Assembly (NCBI RefSeq): GCF_029961155.1
Contig: NZ_JASBRH010000001.1
Span: 124,001-188,000, forward strand
Reading direction: 5' to 3'
Length of the DNA: 64,000 nt
DNA from: Pontibacterium granulatum
GTDB lineage: Bacteria > Pseudomonadota > Gammaproteobacteria > Pseudomonadales > Balneatricaceae
The notes below the pieces were generated by a model. That model was not told the DNA's origin, did not search any database, and was given only the letters and a program-made list of their open reading frames with translations. The position numbers and the translations under genes are program-made. This document shows, one piece after another, positions 49,303 through 58,349 of the stretch; the stretch's first letter is position 1; every line of letters begins with the position of its first letter.

Positions 49303-49394
49303 GAGATTTACTCCTCATTATCAGCCTAGTCTGACCGGCTGTTTTGAATTCCTTAATGGGTGAATTTCGTGCACCCAACGAAAACTTATGTAAG

Positions 49395-49421
49395 TTATCG
49401 ACCACCCTTTACTGCGCTTTA
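49395..49421 (-). promoter_or_regulatory. fliC: Sigma-28 promoter P1 of fliC (proximal)
   Basis: On the minus strand TAAA, 15 bases and GTCGATAA match the FliA consensus with one mismatch. The leader to the fliC start would be about 85 bases. Confidence 0.75.
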
Positions 49422-49471
49422 GCACTTTTTTAGTTTTTTTCGGAGGGGTTATGCAAGGTCGTTGCTATTCT

Positions 49472-49498
49472 CTATCGGCAAGCGCAGACTATGGTTTA
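49472..49498 (-). promoter_or_regulatory. fliC: Sigma-28 promoter P2 of fliC (distal)
   Basis: On the minus strand TAAA, 15 bases and GCCGATAG give a second FliA-type element with one mismatch, 77 bases upstream of P1 and pointing the same way. It lies just before the divergent FliT-like gene. Confidence 0.6.
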
Positions 49499-49524
49499 CC
49501 AACAACCTAATACGGACTGGTTAA

Positions 49525-49845
49525 ATGCTTGATCTGGCACAGAAACTTTTAACATTAAGCCAAGAAATGCTGACTCTGGCGGAGCAGAAAGATTGGCAAA
49601 AACTTGCCGAGATACAAGCAAAACGGGAGGCGCTTATCAAAGAACTGGACGCTTTTGACCTCTCATCTCTGAACCAGACGCAGAGTGCGGAATTCTCAAC
49701 GCTGATAATTCAAAGCAGAGAGCTTGAACGACGCTGTAGACGGTTAGCCGAGGCGGGAAGGGATATTTTAACCTCAGAGCATCGTAAAGTATCAAAAGGA
49801 AAGGCCATGCAAAAAGCCTACGGAGCCTATAGAAAACACCGCTAG
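49525..49845 (+). CDS. FliT-like flagellar chaperone
   Basis: 106-residue, highly charged alpha-helical protein (LAEQKDWQKLAEIQAKREAL, RELERRCRRLAEAGRDIL) of the size and style of FliT, the FliD export chaperone. Sequence similarity within this family is weak, so the call rests on length, helical pattern and position beside flagellin. It is divergent from fliC and convergent with flgL, instead of following fliS as in many genomes. FlgN-like or an uncharacterised chaperone is the alternative. Plus-strand promoter not identified. Confidence 0.65.
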   Translation: MLDLAQKLLTLSQEMLTLAEQKDWQKLAEIQAKREALIKELDAFDLSSLNQTQSAEFSTLIIQSRELERRCRRLAEAGRDILTSEHRKVSKGKAMQKAYGAYRKHR

Positions 49846-49872
49846 GCTCCTTCGATTTAATCAGGCTTTTTT
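49812..49872 (+). terminator. Nested hairpin at the end of the FliT-like gene
   Basis: Inner arms GGAGCCTA (49822-49829) and TAGGCTCC (49843-49850) are enclosed by outer arms AAAAGCCT (49812-49819) and AGGCTTTT (49863-49870). A T6 run (49867-49872) follows the stem. It spans the FliT-like stop and reaches the flgL stop codon, fitting a terminator between convergent genes. Confidence 0.55.
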
Positions 49873-51661
49873 ATCGGATAAAGTTAAACAAACTCAGCTC
49901 CTGAATACGAACAAAGCTCGCTTGAGCCGCCTGCAGTATCGCCTCTTCAAGCTGAAGTTCGCTAATCGCTTCAGCGAAATCCACATCTTCAATCGCCGAC
50001 AAGGCCGTTTTCGTAAATAGCTTAAACTCGTTATTGGACGTTTTGGTGCTCTCCAGAGAATTAACCCTGGAACCAATGGTTGTGCGCGCTTCAAGGTTAC
50101 GCTCTTCAACCTGCTTTAGTTTATCCAACGCGCTGCTCAACGCGTCTTTCAGAGCTGTGTGTTGCTCCCCTCCCACCAGGGGCTGTTCCAGCACTTCGGC
50201 CAGTTCCAATGCCACATCCAAAACATTCTGTTTTTGCTCTTCGGGACGCAGTGTTGTCTCTGTTCCGGCAGGAATTTTAAGCTTCACGACATCGCCGGCA
50301 ACCGGACTGTCTACCGTCAACGTGATTCCCAAAGAGGTCCCTGCGGGCGCCTCCAGTGACACACTGGTTGGGGTTGCCGAAAAGTCACCGCCTGACAAAA
50401 TCGTAGTACCGCTGGAATCAACCAAGTCGTATGTGGTTGCCGAGGTAAACTGAACTTCTAGCTCGCCATAACTGTTAGCAGCTGAGGCGTATTCGGTGAT
50501 GTCTGTTACCGCGATATCGTTCACTGGAGACAGATCAGCGAGGGGCAATCCAAATGTTAGCGTCTCGCCATCCTCAGGGGTTCCGATGTCCAGACGAAAA
50601 CCACCAATCACCAGATCACTATCTTCGGTGTAACTAAACGGGTTAGATTGTCCATCGACACTGACTGCGGCCCCATCACCATCCGTGAGGCTGAATTGAT
50701 TGTTTGTTGCATCAAAGGTAAGCGTGATATCACCAACCTGGTTATACAACGCCGTCGCCGCAACAGGATCGGCAACGGTAAGCTCCTTAATACCTGACAC
50801 CTGTTGCTGAATCACAAGATCTGACGACGAAGGCTCCGATAACGTGAACTGCAAACCGTTTAACTCTACGAGCTCACCTGTTGCGATATCTGGCAATGCC
50901 ACAGGCCCTTCAATAACCGCTCCGGAACTATCCTTAAATTGATACTGCCACGCTGGCGTAGCACTGGTTGTATCCAGCTGTACCTCCAGTGCCAGGTCCC
51001 CTTTGCCAGCAGCGTATGACGCAAAGACCTCTTCATTCACCACTTCCAAACTGGAAATAAATCCCTGGCCACTCGGTATCAAATCAACAGCAAGCGTTTC
51101 GCTCGCAGCCTCGAAAAGGAACTCTCCCGAGTCATTCGACGGCACGAGCAGCTCCGGCGCGACTTGTATAAGTCTCTGACCATCATCACCAACATAGTTA
51201 TAGGAACCGTTTGGGCCAAGTACGTATGGCTGATCAAAACCACGACTACCTGCAAACAAATACTCCCCTTGAGCATCCTGGGTATTCATTAAGCTGGCAC
51301 TGTATTCCACCAGCCCGCGAATTTCCGTTGCGATAGTTTTTCGATCCGCATCACTCAAGGTGCCGTTACCCGCCTGGATAGTCAGTTCTCGGATACGAAT
51401 CGTGGCGTTGTTAAGATCCTCCAACACCGTTTCTTCCAGCTCCAGTCGACGCTGTGTAACATCGATATTATCCTGAAACTTTTCGGTCTGAGCCAACTCT
51501 CGGTTAAGCTTCACCACCTGTGCTGCCGCCACAGGGTCGTCAGAGGGCTTATTCAGCTTCTTCCCGGTGGACAACTGGTTCTGCAGATCCGCCAACTTGG
51601 ACTGGGAGTTCTGCATGTTGCTGATCGAGTTAAGAAATGTTTGCCGTGTAGAGATACGCAT
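49871..51661 (-). CDS. flgL: Flagellar hook-filament junction protein FlgL (HAP3)
   Basis: Second junction protein joining hook to filament. 596 residues, nearly twice the enterobacterial 317. The N terminus MRISTRQTFLNSISNMQNSQ and the LSTGKKLNKPSDDPVAAAQV segment are conserved, as is the C-terminal FAEAISELQLEEAILQAAQ. The roughly 250 additional residues lie in the middle and look beta-rich, like the expansions in FliC and FlgK. It follows flgK by 5 bases. Confidence 0.95.
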   Translation of the reverse strand: MRISTRQTFLNSISNMQNSQSKLADLQNQLSTGKKLNKPSDDPVAAAQVVKLNRELAQTEKFQDNIDVTQRRLELEETVLEDLNNATIRIRELTIQAGNGTLSDADRKTIATEIRGLVEYSASLMNTQDAQGEYLFAGSRGFDQPYVLGPNGSYNYVGDDGQRLIQVAPELLVPSNDSGEFLFEAASETLAVDLIPSGQGFISSLEVVNEEVFASYAAGKGDLALEVQLDTTSATPAWQYQFKDSSGAVIEGPVALPDIATGELVELNGLQFTLSEPSSSDLVIQQQVSGIKELTVADPVAATALYNQVGDITLTFDATNNQFSLTDGDGAAVSVDGQSNPFSYTEDSDLVIGGFRLDIGTPEDGETLTFGLPLADLSPVNDIAVTDITEYASAANSYGELEVQFTSATTYDLVDSSGTTILSGGDFSATPTSVSLEAPAGTSLGITLTVDSPVAGDVVKLKIPAGTETTLRPEEQKQNVLDVALELAEVLEQPLVGGEQHTALKDALSSALDKLKQVEERNLEARTTIGSRVNSLESTKTSNNEFKLFTKTALSAIEDVDFAEAISELQLEEAILQAAQASFVRIQELSLFNFIR

Positions 51662-51666
51662 ATCTA

Positions 51667-53712
51667 TTAAGCCCTCACGCTGTTCAGCAGAGTGTCAAAC
51701 AGTGTCTGTGACGTACTGATTAATTGGGCAGACGCCTGATACGCTTGCTGAAACTGCACCAACTTTGCAGCTTCCTCGTCCAGATTCACACCACTCAAAG
51801 ATGCCTTGCTCTCTTGAGTGGATGTCAGCACAGACTCCGCCGCTTGACGACTGACCGTTGCAACACTGGTTTCCGTTCCGACACGTTCGATAAGACGGCC
51901 ATAGATGTCCTGATAAGACCCGCCCTCCAGGGTGTCTTCCAACTGGAGATTCGACATCAGCAAGGCATTGCGATTATCGGATACCCCTCCGGTGTTGTAG
52001 CTGAAACTGAAGCGATCCCCCGCGACCGGCTGATTGACAATAGTGATCTGGTAACCATCCAGTTCGATGGGCTGCCCCGCAGTATAAATCTGGTTTTCCA
52101 ATGGACCGGTACTTTCTAGCTCTAAGGGCACCGGCGCGGAAGGGGTACTCATATCGAAAACGGTAAACGTTGTCGGACTACCGCTGTTGAATACAATATC
52201 TATCGGCGGATTTAGCGCACCTTTAGTGGACTGAAAGGTTGGCGAATTAATATCAGTTATACCGACCTCGACAGCCCCGGTACCCTGGTTATCCGGTGAT
52301 GCACTTATCCTTACCGGCGACGCCATCGCCAACTGGCGCCCCGACGTTAAAACGGTACCAAACTCAGCGGCGCCATTCAGCGTTGGCTGAAGCAAATAGC
52401 GATCGTTCTCTACAAAGCGCCCAGCGACATTCAGCTCCGCGGTAAAACCATCCAGGGAGATGTGCAACGTACCCGAGTCGGGATGAAAGAAATACGTTCT
52501 ATCCTCTGTCAACGCACTTTCTGGCTTAGTTGGATTAGAACCTGAGGCGGCAACCGCCGTCATATCATCCAAGGTGATGCGAGTACCATCACTCAGACGT
52601 TCAATGGTGATTGCGTTATCAACCCCCACATGCACTTCGTAGTCACTAGCTATCAGGTTTTCAACATCGACAATTTTGACGTAGCTGGATTCAAGACTGG
52701 AGACATTTTGTTTGTTAGCCAGTACGCGATTAGCCATCGCACTTGCATCATTCACGTCATTGAACAGCAATCCACCCAGATTTCCGTCCAGATCAATCCC
52801 CTGCTGATGCTGCTGATTCATGGTTTCGGCAAACGCGACGGCGATACGCCCTAATTCATTCCTTGCAGGATCAAGAATATTGTCACGGTACTGCAGGAGC
52901 CCCCCAATCTTACCGCCGCTGATACCACTGGTAACCTCTACTTCATTGCCAGCGATAACCAAGGCAACACCATCCTTAGTAGAATCGGGATCCCCCAGTA
53001 TCGGAACCATCTCATTTGAGGTAATGCCTACGACCAACGGTTGCCCATTGGCAACAAAAACGGAATATTCACCTGAATCCTGCGCCACAACCCGCACATC
53101 AACGAGCTCGGACAATTGCTCAATTAACTGATCCCGTTGGTCTTTCAGTTCATTTCCCGATTTACCCGCTACAGTTTCCAAACGGATTTTGTCGTTCAGG
53201 TCGGCAATATTGTTGCCGATAGTCGTTACCTGTTGCGACAGACTGGAGATATTTTGGTTGATCCTTTCGTTCTGACGCACGACAACGGTATTGAGTTCAT
53301 TAAAGCGTCTCGCCAATGCTTCGGACTCTGCAACAAAAAGCTCTCGGTTAGGAAGCGATGTCGGGTCGTCTACCACATTCTGCAGCGCCTTAAAGTAGTC
53401 GTCCATGGCGGTGGAAATGCTAGTCGTACCAGAGGCCAGCAGATTATCCAGCTCACTGGCCATACTTTCGAAAATATCGCTACTGCTAAAGGTTGCCGTA
53501 TCGGCCCACAATTGCCGAGTAAGGAAGTCGTCGGTGATGCGGCTGATACTATCAACCTCCACCCCGCGCTGGTCCGGCAGCGTCGCCAAATTGGCAACCT
53601 GTCGGTTATACCCCGGCGTGTTAACGTTGGAGATATTCTGGCCAATTACGGATAACGCAGTTTTATTTGCCTGCGCCGCCTGAATACCTAAATTGAGAAG
53701 ACCAAAAGACAT
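51667..53712 (-). CDS. flgK: Flagellar hook-filament junction protein FlgK (HAP1)
   Basis: First junction protein on the hook. 681 residues. The N terminus FGLLNLGIQAAQANKTALSV and VIGQNISNVNTPGYNRQ, and the C terminus VNLDEEAAKLVQFQQAYQAS, are hallmark HAP1 motifs. The central region is expanded compared with the 547-residue enterobacterial protein. The gene is 72 bases downstream of flgJ, and no promoter was recognised in that gap. Confidence 0.97.
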   Translation of the reverse strand: MSFGLLNLGIQAAQANKTALSVIGQNISNVNTPGYNRQVANLATLPDQRGVEVDSISRITDDFLTRQLWADTATFSSSDIFESMASELDNLLASGTTSISTAMDDYFKALQNVVDDPTSLPNRELFVAESEALARRFNELNTVVVRQNERINQNISSLSQQVTTIGNNIADLNDKIRLETVAGKSGNELKDQRDQLIEQLSELVDVRVVAQDSGEYSVFVANGQPLVVGITSNEMVPILGDPDSTKDGVALVIAGNEVEVTSGISGGKIGGLLQYRDNILDPARNELGRIAVAFAETMNQQHQQGIDLDGNLGGLLFNDVNDASAMANRVLANKQNVSSLESSYVKIVDVENLIASDYEVHVGVDNAITIERLSDGTRITLDDMTAVAASGSNPTKPESALTEDRTYFFHPDSGTLHISLDGFTAELNVAGRFVENDRYLLQPTLNGAAEFGTVLTSGRQLAMASPVRISASPDNQGTGAVEVGITDINSPTFQSTKGALNPPIDIVFNSGSPTTFTVFDMSTPSAPVPLELESTGPLENQIYTAGQPIELDGYQITIVNQPVAGDRFSFSYNTGGVSDNRNALLMSNLQLEDTLEGGSYQDIYGRLIERVGTETSVATVSRQAAESVLTSTQESKASLSGVNLDEEAAKLVQFQQAYQASAQLISTSQTLFDTLLNSVRA

Positions 53713-53784
53713 AAATTATCTCCCACCAAAACTGCCTCGCATGAGGTACACACCTCAACCGGACGTCTTGGTAACAATCAACAC

Positions 53785-54867
53785 TTAACCTTCTTTACTG
53801 CCGGATGCTGCATACGCCAACAGATCACCGTCCAATATGCTGGATATTTTTTCCGCATAATTCGGGTCGGTCGCATACCCCGCCTGCTGCAACTGACTCA
53901 GGTATGCATAAGGATCTGCTGCAGACTGCAATGCCACCTGATAACGCGGACTCCCCTTCAAAAAGCCGATATAGTCACGAAAACTCTGCTCGTAATCCTG
54001 ATAGGCCCTGAAGTTGGCGCGCTCACGCTGGGCCACTCCGTCACGGAACTCCAACGTTGAGGTCGTAACCCGATCCCCGCTCCAGCGGTTGTCTGCCTTG
54101 ATATTAAAGAGGTTATAACTACTCCCCCCCTCTGCACGCTGAATGAGATGCTTACCCCAACCAGTCTCCAACGCCGCCTGCGCCAACAAGACCTTGGGAT
54201 CGACGCCGATCTCATCGGCTACCGATTCCGCCAGTGGCATGAGGGTTTTGACAAACTCTGCCGGCGAATCGAAACGCAGCGGATACTGCGCTCCGGCTAT
54301 ATTTGTTGGTGATTGTGCGTCTTCTTCGGCAACAGGATAAGCAGGGCTTAATGCCGCTTTTAGCTCCGTTGGCACTTGGGGTCTTTGCTCGCCGCCTTCA
54401 GTCACCGCATCACTCAGCATGGTTGAGGCGGCAATATTCCCAGTGGTGTCAAAAGCGCGATTCAACATTCGTTCTGCTTTGGACAGCTGAAAATCCTTAT
54501 CCTTGCCAGAAGAATCGCTGTCGCTCTTCACCGGGATATCCAACTGACGAGAGAGCTGCTTTACGAGCACATCCGCCAGCCCCATGCCGCCATTCTGCGC
54601 CAACTCCATCGTCATCTGCTGATCCAGCATCCCCTCATAGAATTGGGTCTGACTACTGTTGAGAAAGTTGTCTTCACCAAAACTCTCGTTGGCCTCACGC
54701 ATACTTTTCATCAGCATGGACATGAAGACCTGCTCAAACTGCTGCGCAACCTGTTTCAACGCGGCTTCATTATCATCCTTGGCCAGCCGGCTGATTTTGT
54801 TCAGCTCGTTCAGCTCGGTATAAAGTGCGTTGTGGTTACCACTACCACCGGTCGGTTTGATATTCAT
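53785..54867 (-). CDS. flgJ: Peptidoglycan hydrolase and rod-assembly protein FlgJ
   Basis: Dual-domain protein. The N-terminal rod-cap domain (about 1-105, FEQVFMSMLMKSMREANESF) is followed by a C-terminal glucosaminidase-type peptidoglycan hydrolase domain (about 200-345). The catalytic Glu lies in AQAALETGWGKHLI (about residue 234) and YNLFNIKADNRWSG is also conserved. It opens the peptidoglycan for the rod. 360 residues; 2 bases after flgI. Confidence 0.96.
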   Translation of the reverse strand: MNIKPTGGSGNHNALYTELNELNKISRLAKDDNEAALKQVAQQFEQVFMSMLMKSMREANESFGEDNFLNSSQTQFYEGMLDQQMTMELAQNGGMGLADVLVKQLSRQLDIPVKSDSDSSGKDKDFQLSKAERMLNRAFDTTGNIAASTMLSDAVTEGGEQRPQVPTELKAALSPAYPVAEEDAQSPTNIAGAQYPLRFDSPAEFVKTLMPLAESVADEIGVDPKVLLAQAALETGWGKHLIQRAEGGSSYNLFNIKADNRWSGDRVTTSTLEFRDGVAQRERANFRAYQDYEQSFRDYIGFLKGSPRYQVALQSAADPYAYLSQLQQAGYATDPNYAEKISSILDGDLLAYAASGSKEG

Positions 54868-54869
54868 GG

Positions 54870-55961
54870 TCAGATCACTATCAGTTCAGCTTTAAGCGCG
54901 CCGGTCTGCTTCAGAGCCTCCAGGATCGCCATCAGGTCGCCCGGTGCGGCCCCCACCTGATTAACAGCCTCAACAATGTCCTGCAGGTTTGTACCCGGTG
55001 AAAACTCGAACATGTGGCCAGAGCCCTCATCCACTTGAATTCCACTACGTGGCGTGACCACAGTCTGACCTCCCGCCAACGGATTGGGCTGATTCACGTC
55101 CTGCTCTTCGGTAATCGATACAGTCAGACCACCATGGGTAATTGCCACCGGAGATACGCGCACGTTTTGCCCAATGACGATGGTGCCGGTACGGGAGTTG
55201 ATGATTACCTTTGCCACCTCTTGGGCGGGAGTGACCTGGAGGTTTTCCAACACGGACACAAAAGATACACGCTGTGCCGGATCGCGTGGTGCACGCACGC
55301 GGATAGAGGTTGCATCTAGCGCATGCGCAACGCCATCTCCCAATAGACCATTGATCTGCTCAGCAACACGACGCGCGGTAGTGAAGTCGGGGTAGTTCAG
55401 GTTAAGCACCATGCTGTCCCCCTGACTAAATGCGTTTGGCACGGCGCGCTCTACAGTGGCACCATTCGGAATACGCCCAACGCTTGGTACGTTCAGCGAG
55501 AGTTTGGATCCATCGGCTCCCTGGACACCGAAACCTGAAACCACCAGATTGCCCTGGGCCACCGCATACACCTGCCCATCTGCACCTTTCAGCGTACTCA
55601 TCAGCAACGTACCACCACGCAGGCTTTTTGAGTTACCCAAGGCTGAAACGGTTACATCGATAGTTTGGCCAGGCTTAGAAAACGGTGGCAGTTCTGCATG
55701 AACGGCAACAGCAGCAATATTCTTGGATTTGGGATCAGTACCCGGTGGCAAAACTAATCCAAAGTTGTTCAACATGTTTCGAAATGTCTGAGAGGTGAAA
55801 CTGGTTTTGTCACCTGTACCATCCAAACCAACGACCAACCCGTACCCCACCAATTGGTTACTTCGCACACCAGCAATACTCACCATATCTTTCAGGCGAT
55901 CGGCCATTACCGGTGCGGATATGAGGTTCAACAACAGAAACAGAGTGACAAGGTGTTTCAT
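54870..55961 (-). CDS. flgI: Flagellar P-ring protein FlgI
   Basis: Periplasmic P-ring subunit. About 363 residues. The start is set at ATG 55959-55961, giving a clean signal peptide ([20 protein letters not shown]) and a GGAGAAGGG ribosome-binding site; the frame extends 18 codons further upstream without family support. Conserved: [20 protein letters not shown] and [20 protein letters not shown]. Confidence 0.97.
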   Translation of the reverse strand: MKHLVTLFLLLNLISAPVMADRLKDMVSIAGVRSNQLVGYGLVVGLDGTGDKTSFTSQTFRNMLNNFGLVLPPGTDPKSKNIAAVAVHAELPPFSKPGQTIDVTVSALGNSKSLRGGTLLMSTLKGADGQVYAVAQGNLVVSGFGVQGADGSKLSLNVPSVGRIPNGATVERAVPNAFSQGDSMVLNLNYPDFTTARRVAEQINGLLGDGVAHALDATSIRVRAPRDPAQRVSFVSVLENLQVTPAQEVAKVIINSRTGTIVIGQNVRVSPVAITHGGLTVSITEEQDVNQPNPLAGGQTVVTPRSGIQVDEGSGHMFEFSPGTNLQDIVEAVNQVGAAPGDLMAILEALKQTGALKAELIVI

Positions 55962-55972
55962 TACCCTTCTCC

Positions 55973-56659
55973 TCAGAATGGCCAGAGCGGATTGATAAAG
56001 AAGCGGGCCAACCAACCTGTAGCATTGGTGTCACTTACCGCTCCATTCCCGGCATATTCAATACGTGCATCTGCCAGCTTGGTAGACGGTACAGTGTTGT
56101 CCTGACTGACATCCTGTGGCCTTACCAAGCCACTAACGCGGATATATTCCTCACCCTGATTGAGAGTGAGCCATTTCTCACCACGCACGATCAAACTCCC
56201 ATTTGGCAGCACATCATGAACTGTAACGGTGATATTACCGCTCAGGCTATTGCTCATATCCGACTTGCCTTCACCCTCAAACTCAGTCGATGCTTCTGCT
56301 TGGGCAGCACTGATCGGATTACCAAATGCACTCACCCCATGACCGAACAGGGTTGGCTGCGGCAGATTGAACTCATTGGATTTATCCAGCGATGTCTTGG
56401 CACTTTTCGAAGACTGGGTACTTTCCGTCAACACCACCGTGATAATGTCCCCTATGCGGGTCGCCCGTCCGTCGCCGTAGATATCACGACTGGTTGCGGC
56501 ACTGTATATCGATCCGGTTACTGGTCTCACCTGCTGCAACGCTTGAGGCTGCACCGGCGCATAGTAGGGATTATTCGGTTTAGCCACCTTCTGAACACAA
56601 CCAGTTAGTGAAGCAACCAGCATGGATCCCAAAACGACCTTAGCCAACGTATTCATCAT
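55973..56659 (-). CDS. flgH: Flagellar L-ring lipoprotein FlgH
   Basis: Outer-membrane L-ring lipoprotein. About 228 residues. The signal peptide ends in a lipobox LTGC ([15 protein letters not shown]). The conserved L-ring region has [20 protein letters not shown] and [12 protein letters not shown]. The start is placed at ATG 56657-56659; a GTG two codons upstream is possible but lies closer to the ribosome-binding site. Confidence 0.97.
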   Translation of the reverse strand: MMNTLAKVVLGSMLVASLTGCVQKVAKPNNPYYAPVQPQALQQVRPVTGSIYSAATSRDIYGDGRATRIGDIITVVLTESTQSSKSAKTSLDKSNEFNLPQPTLFGHGVSAFGNPISAAQAEASTEFEGEGKSDMSNSLSGNITVTVHDVLPNGSLIVRGEKWLTLNQGEEYIRVSGLVRPQDVSQDNTVPSTKLADARIEYAGNGAVSDTNATGWLARFFINPLWPF

Positions 56660-56681
56660 CCGCACCTGTCTCCGTCATTTA

Positions 56682-57467
56682 TTAGAGCTGCTGACTCACG
56701 AAGGAGAGCATTTCATCCGCTGTGGAAATGACTTTGGAGTTCATTTCATACGCTCGCTGGGTGGTAATCATGGTCACCAACTCTTCGACGGCGTTGACGT
56801 TAGAGGTCTCCAATACCCCTTGGCGTAAAATACCGGAACCCGCATCGCCTGGATTATTGATTGCCGGAGCACCACTGGCCGCCGTTTCCAGAAACAGGTT
56901 CTGCCCCATCGCTTGTAAGCCCGCCGGATTCACAAAGTCAGCCACTTGGATTTGGCCAATTTGTGTTGCCGCAGCACTACCGGCGGTAGTCGCGGTGACT
57001 ACTCCATCAACACCGACGGTGAAGTTGGTCACCTCAGCCGGTAACGTGATCGCAGGTTCCAGCAGGTACCCCTCCGCAGTAACCAGCTCATTGTCCGCAT
57101 TAAGGTGAAACTGTCCGTTGCGGGTATAACCGATTTCACCGGATGGCAAAGTAACCTGAAAAAAACCACGTCCGTTAATCGCCAGATCGAAGCTCTGTTC
57201 GGTGATCTCCAGGTCACCTGTACTGAACAACTTCTGCGTGCCCACGACCTTGACACCACTACCCACCTGTAAACCTGAAGGCAACTGTGACGCTTCTGCT
57301 GACTGAGCCCCTGGCTGACGTCGAATCTGATAAAGCAAGTCCTCAAAGACGGCCCGATCTTTTTTAAAGCCAACGGTAGAAACGTTTGCCAGGTTGTTGG
57401 AAATTACCTTGAGCGATGTATCCTGCGCACTCAAACCTGTTTTTGCTACGAATAAAGCACCATGCAT
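56682..57467 (-). CDS. flgG: Flagellar distal rod protein FlgG
   Basis: Distal rod subunit. 261 residues, the family length. The N terminus has TGLSAQDTSLKVISNNLANV and the C terminus LETSNVNAVEELVTMITTQR, the paired rod/hook motifs. Between flgF (28 bases) and flgH. Confidence 0.98.
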   Translation of the reverse strand: MHGALFVAKTGLSAQDTSLKVISNNLANVSTVGFKKDRAVFEDLLYQIRRQPGAQSAEASQLPSGLQVGSGVKVVGTQKLFSTGDLEITEQSFDLAINGRGFFQVTLPSGEIGYTRNGQFHLNADNELVTAEGYLLEPAITLPAEVTNFTVGVDGVVTATTAGSAAATQIGQIQVADFVNPAGLQAMGQNLFLETAASGAPAINNPGDAGSGILRQGVLETSNVNAVEELVTMITTQRAYEMNSKVISTADEMLSFVSQQL

Positions 57468-57495
57468 CTTTTATTCTCCGGTATCCGTTTCTACA

Positions 57496-58242
57496 TCAGC
57501 TCAGCTGCAAAATTTTGGTTGCAGCGGTTGAATTCTCTTCTGCGGTTTTCATCATCTTGATGTGCATCTCAAACTGGCGCGCAAGCGAAATCATGCTGGT
57601 CAGCTCATGTACCCCATTGACATTACTGGACTCCAGATAACCCGAGCGGATCTCAACGTCCAATGAAGGAGGCAATGGCTGCAGATTCGCCGTACGCATC
57701 AACCCATCGACACCTTTGAATAACGTACCAGGCTCGGGCTTTACCATCTTGATACTGTCGACCAAAATCAGCTCGTTGGCACCTTCACCCTGCTCACGCA
57801 CAGTGATATTGCCGTCGTTGGCAATTTCAATCTGCTCAATTGGCGGCAAAACAATCGGTTCACCGCCATTGCCGATAACCGGCAAACCACTGCCGGTGAC
57901 TACCCGCCCAAGGGAATCAATCTGCAGTTCTCCTGCACGGGTATAACCTTCGGAACCGTCAGGTGCTTGCACGGCAATCCAACCTTCCCCTTGAATTGCC
58001 ACGTCCAACTGGCGACCCGTCTCAATTAAGGTCCCAGATTCAAGATTTGTCGCAGGCCGTTCACTCATAGCGTAAACACGGGATGGATGACCTTCACCAA
58101 ACACCTGCATTGCGCGAGCCTGCGCCAGATCTGACTTAAAGCCCGTCGTTGTGGCGTTGGCAAGGTTGTTGGCATGCGCCTGCTGCGAGAGCATATTCTC
58201 CCGCGCGCCACTCATGCCGATATAAAGTACTTTATCCATCAC
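57496..58242 (-). CDS. flgF: Flagellar proximal rod protein FlgF
   Basis: Proximal rod subunit. 248 residues. The N-terminal motif is LSQQAHANNLANATTTGFKS and the C-terminal motif LESSNVNGVHELTSMISLAR. It heads flgFGHIJKL: a terminator and a sigma-54-like promoter lie immediately upstream, separating it from flgE. Confidence 0.97.
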   Translation of the reverse strand: MMDKVLYIGMSGARENMLSQQAHANNLANATTTGFKSDLAQARAMQVFGEGHPSRVYAMSERPATNLESGTLIETGRQLDVAIQGEGWIAVQAPDGSEGYTRAGELQIDSLGRVVTGSGLPVIGNGGEPIVLPPIEQIEIANDGNITVREQGEGANELILVDSIKMVKPEPGTLFKGVDGLMRTANLQPLPPSLDVEIRSGYLESSNVNGVHELTSMISLARQFEMHIKMMKTAEENSTAATKILQLS

Positions 58243-58280
58243 CTATTCCCATTGTGTCAGCTTTGCCGCATACATAAACA

Positions 58281-58296
58281 AGCAATGAACATGCCA
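58281..58296 (-). promoter_or_regulatory. Sigma-54-type promoter of flgF
   Basis: The minus strand reads TGGCATGTTCATTGCT, with GG-N10-GC spacing and a good -12 block. The leader would be about 25-30 bases. Its first T is the last T of the upstream terminator run. Confidence 0.68.
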
Positions 58297-58320
58297 AAAA
58301 AAAGGAGCCCAAAGGGCTCC
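58296..58320 (-). terminator. Intrinsic terminator of flgBCDE
   Basis: On the minus strand GGAGCCC, a TTT loop and GGGCTCC form a perfect 7-bp stem followed by T8. It starts about 30 bases after the flgE stop codon. Confidence 0.93.
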
Positions 58321-58349
58321 TTTTAAAATTCGAGAACAAGGTAAAAATA

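Noticed and set aside
53735-53755. TGAGGT/ACCTCA hairpin between flgJ and flgK as a terminator
   Set aside because: Short 6-bp stem with no following T-run; more likely incidental.
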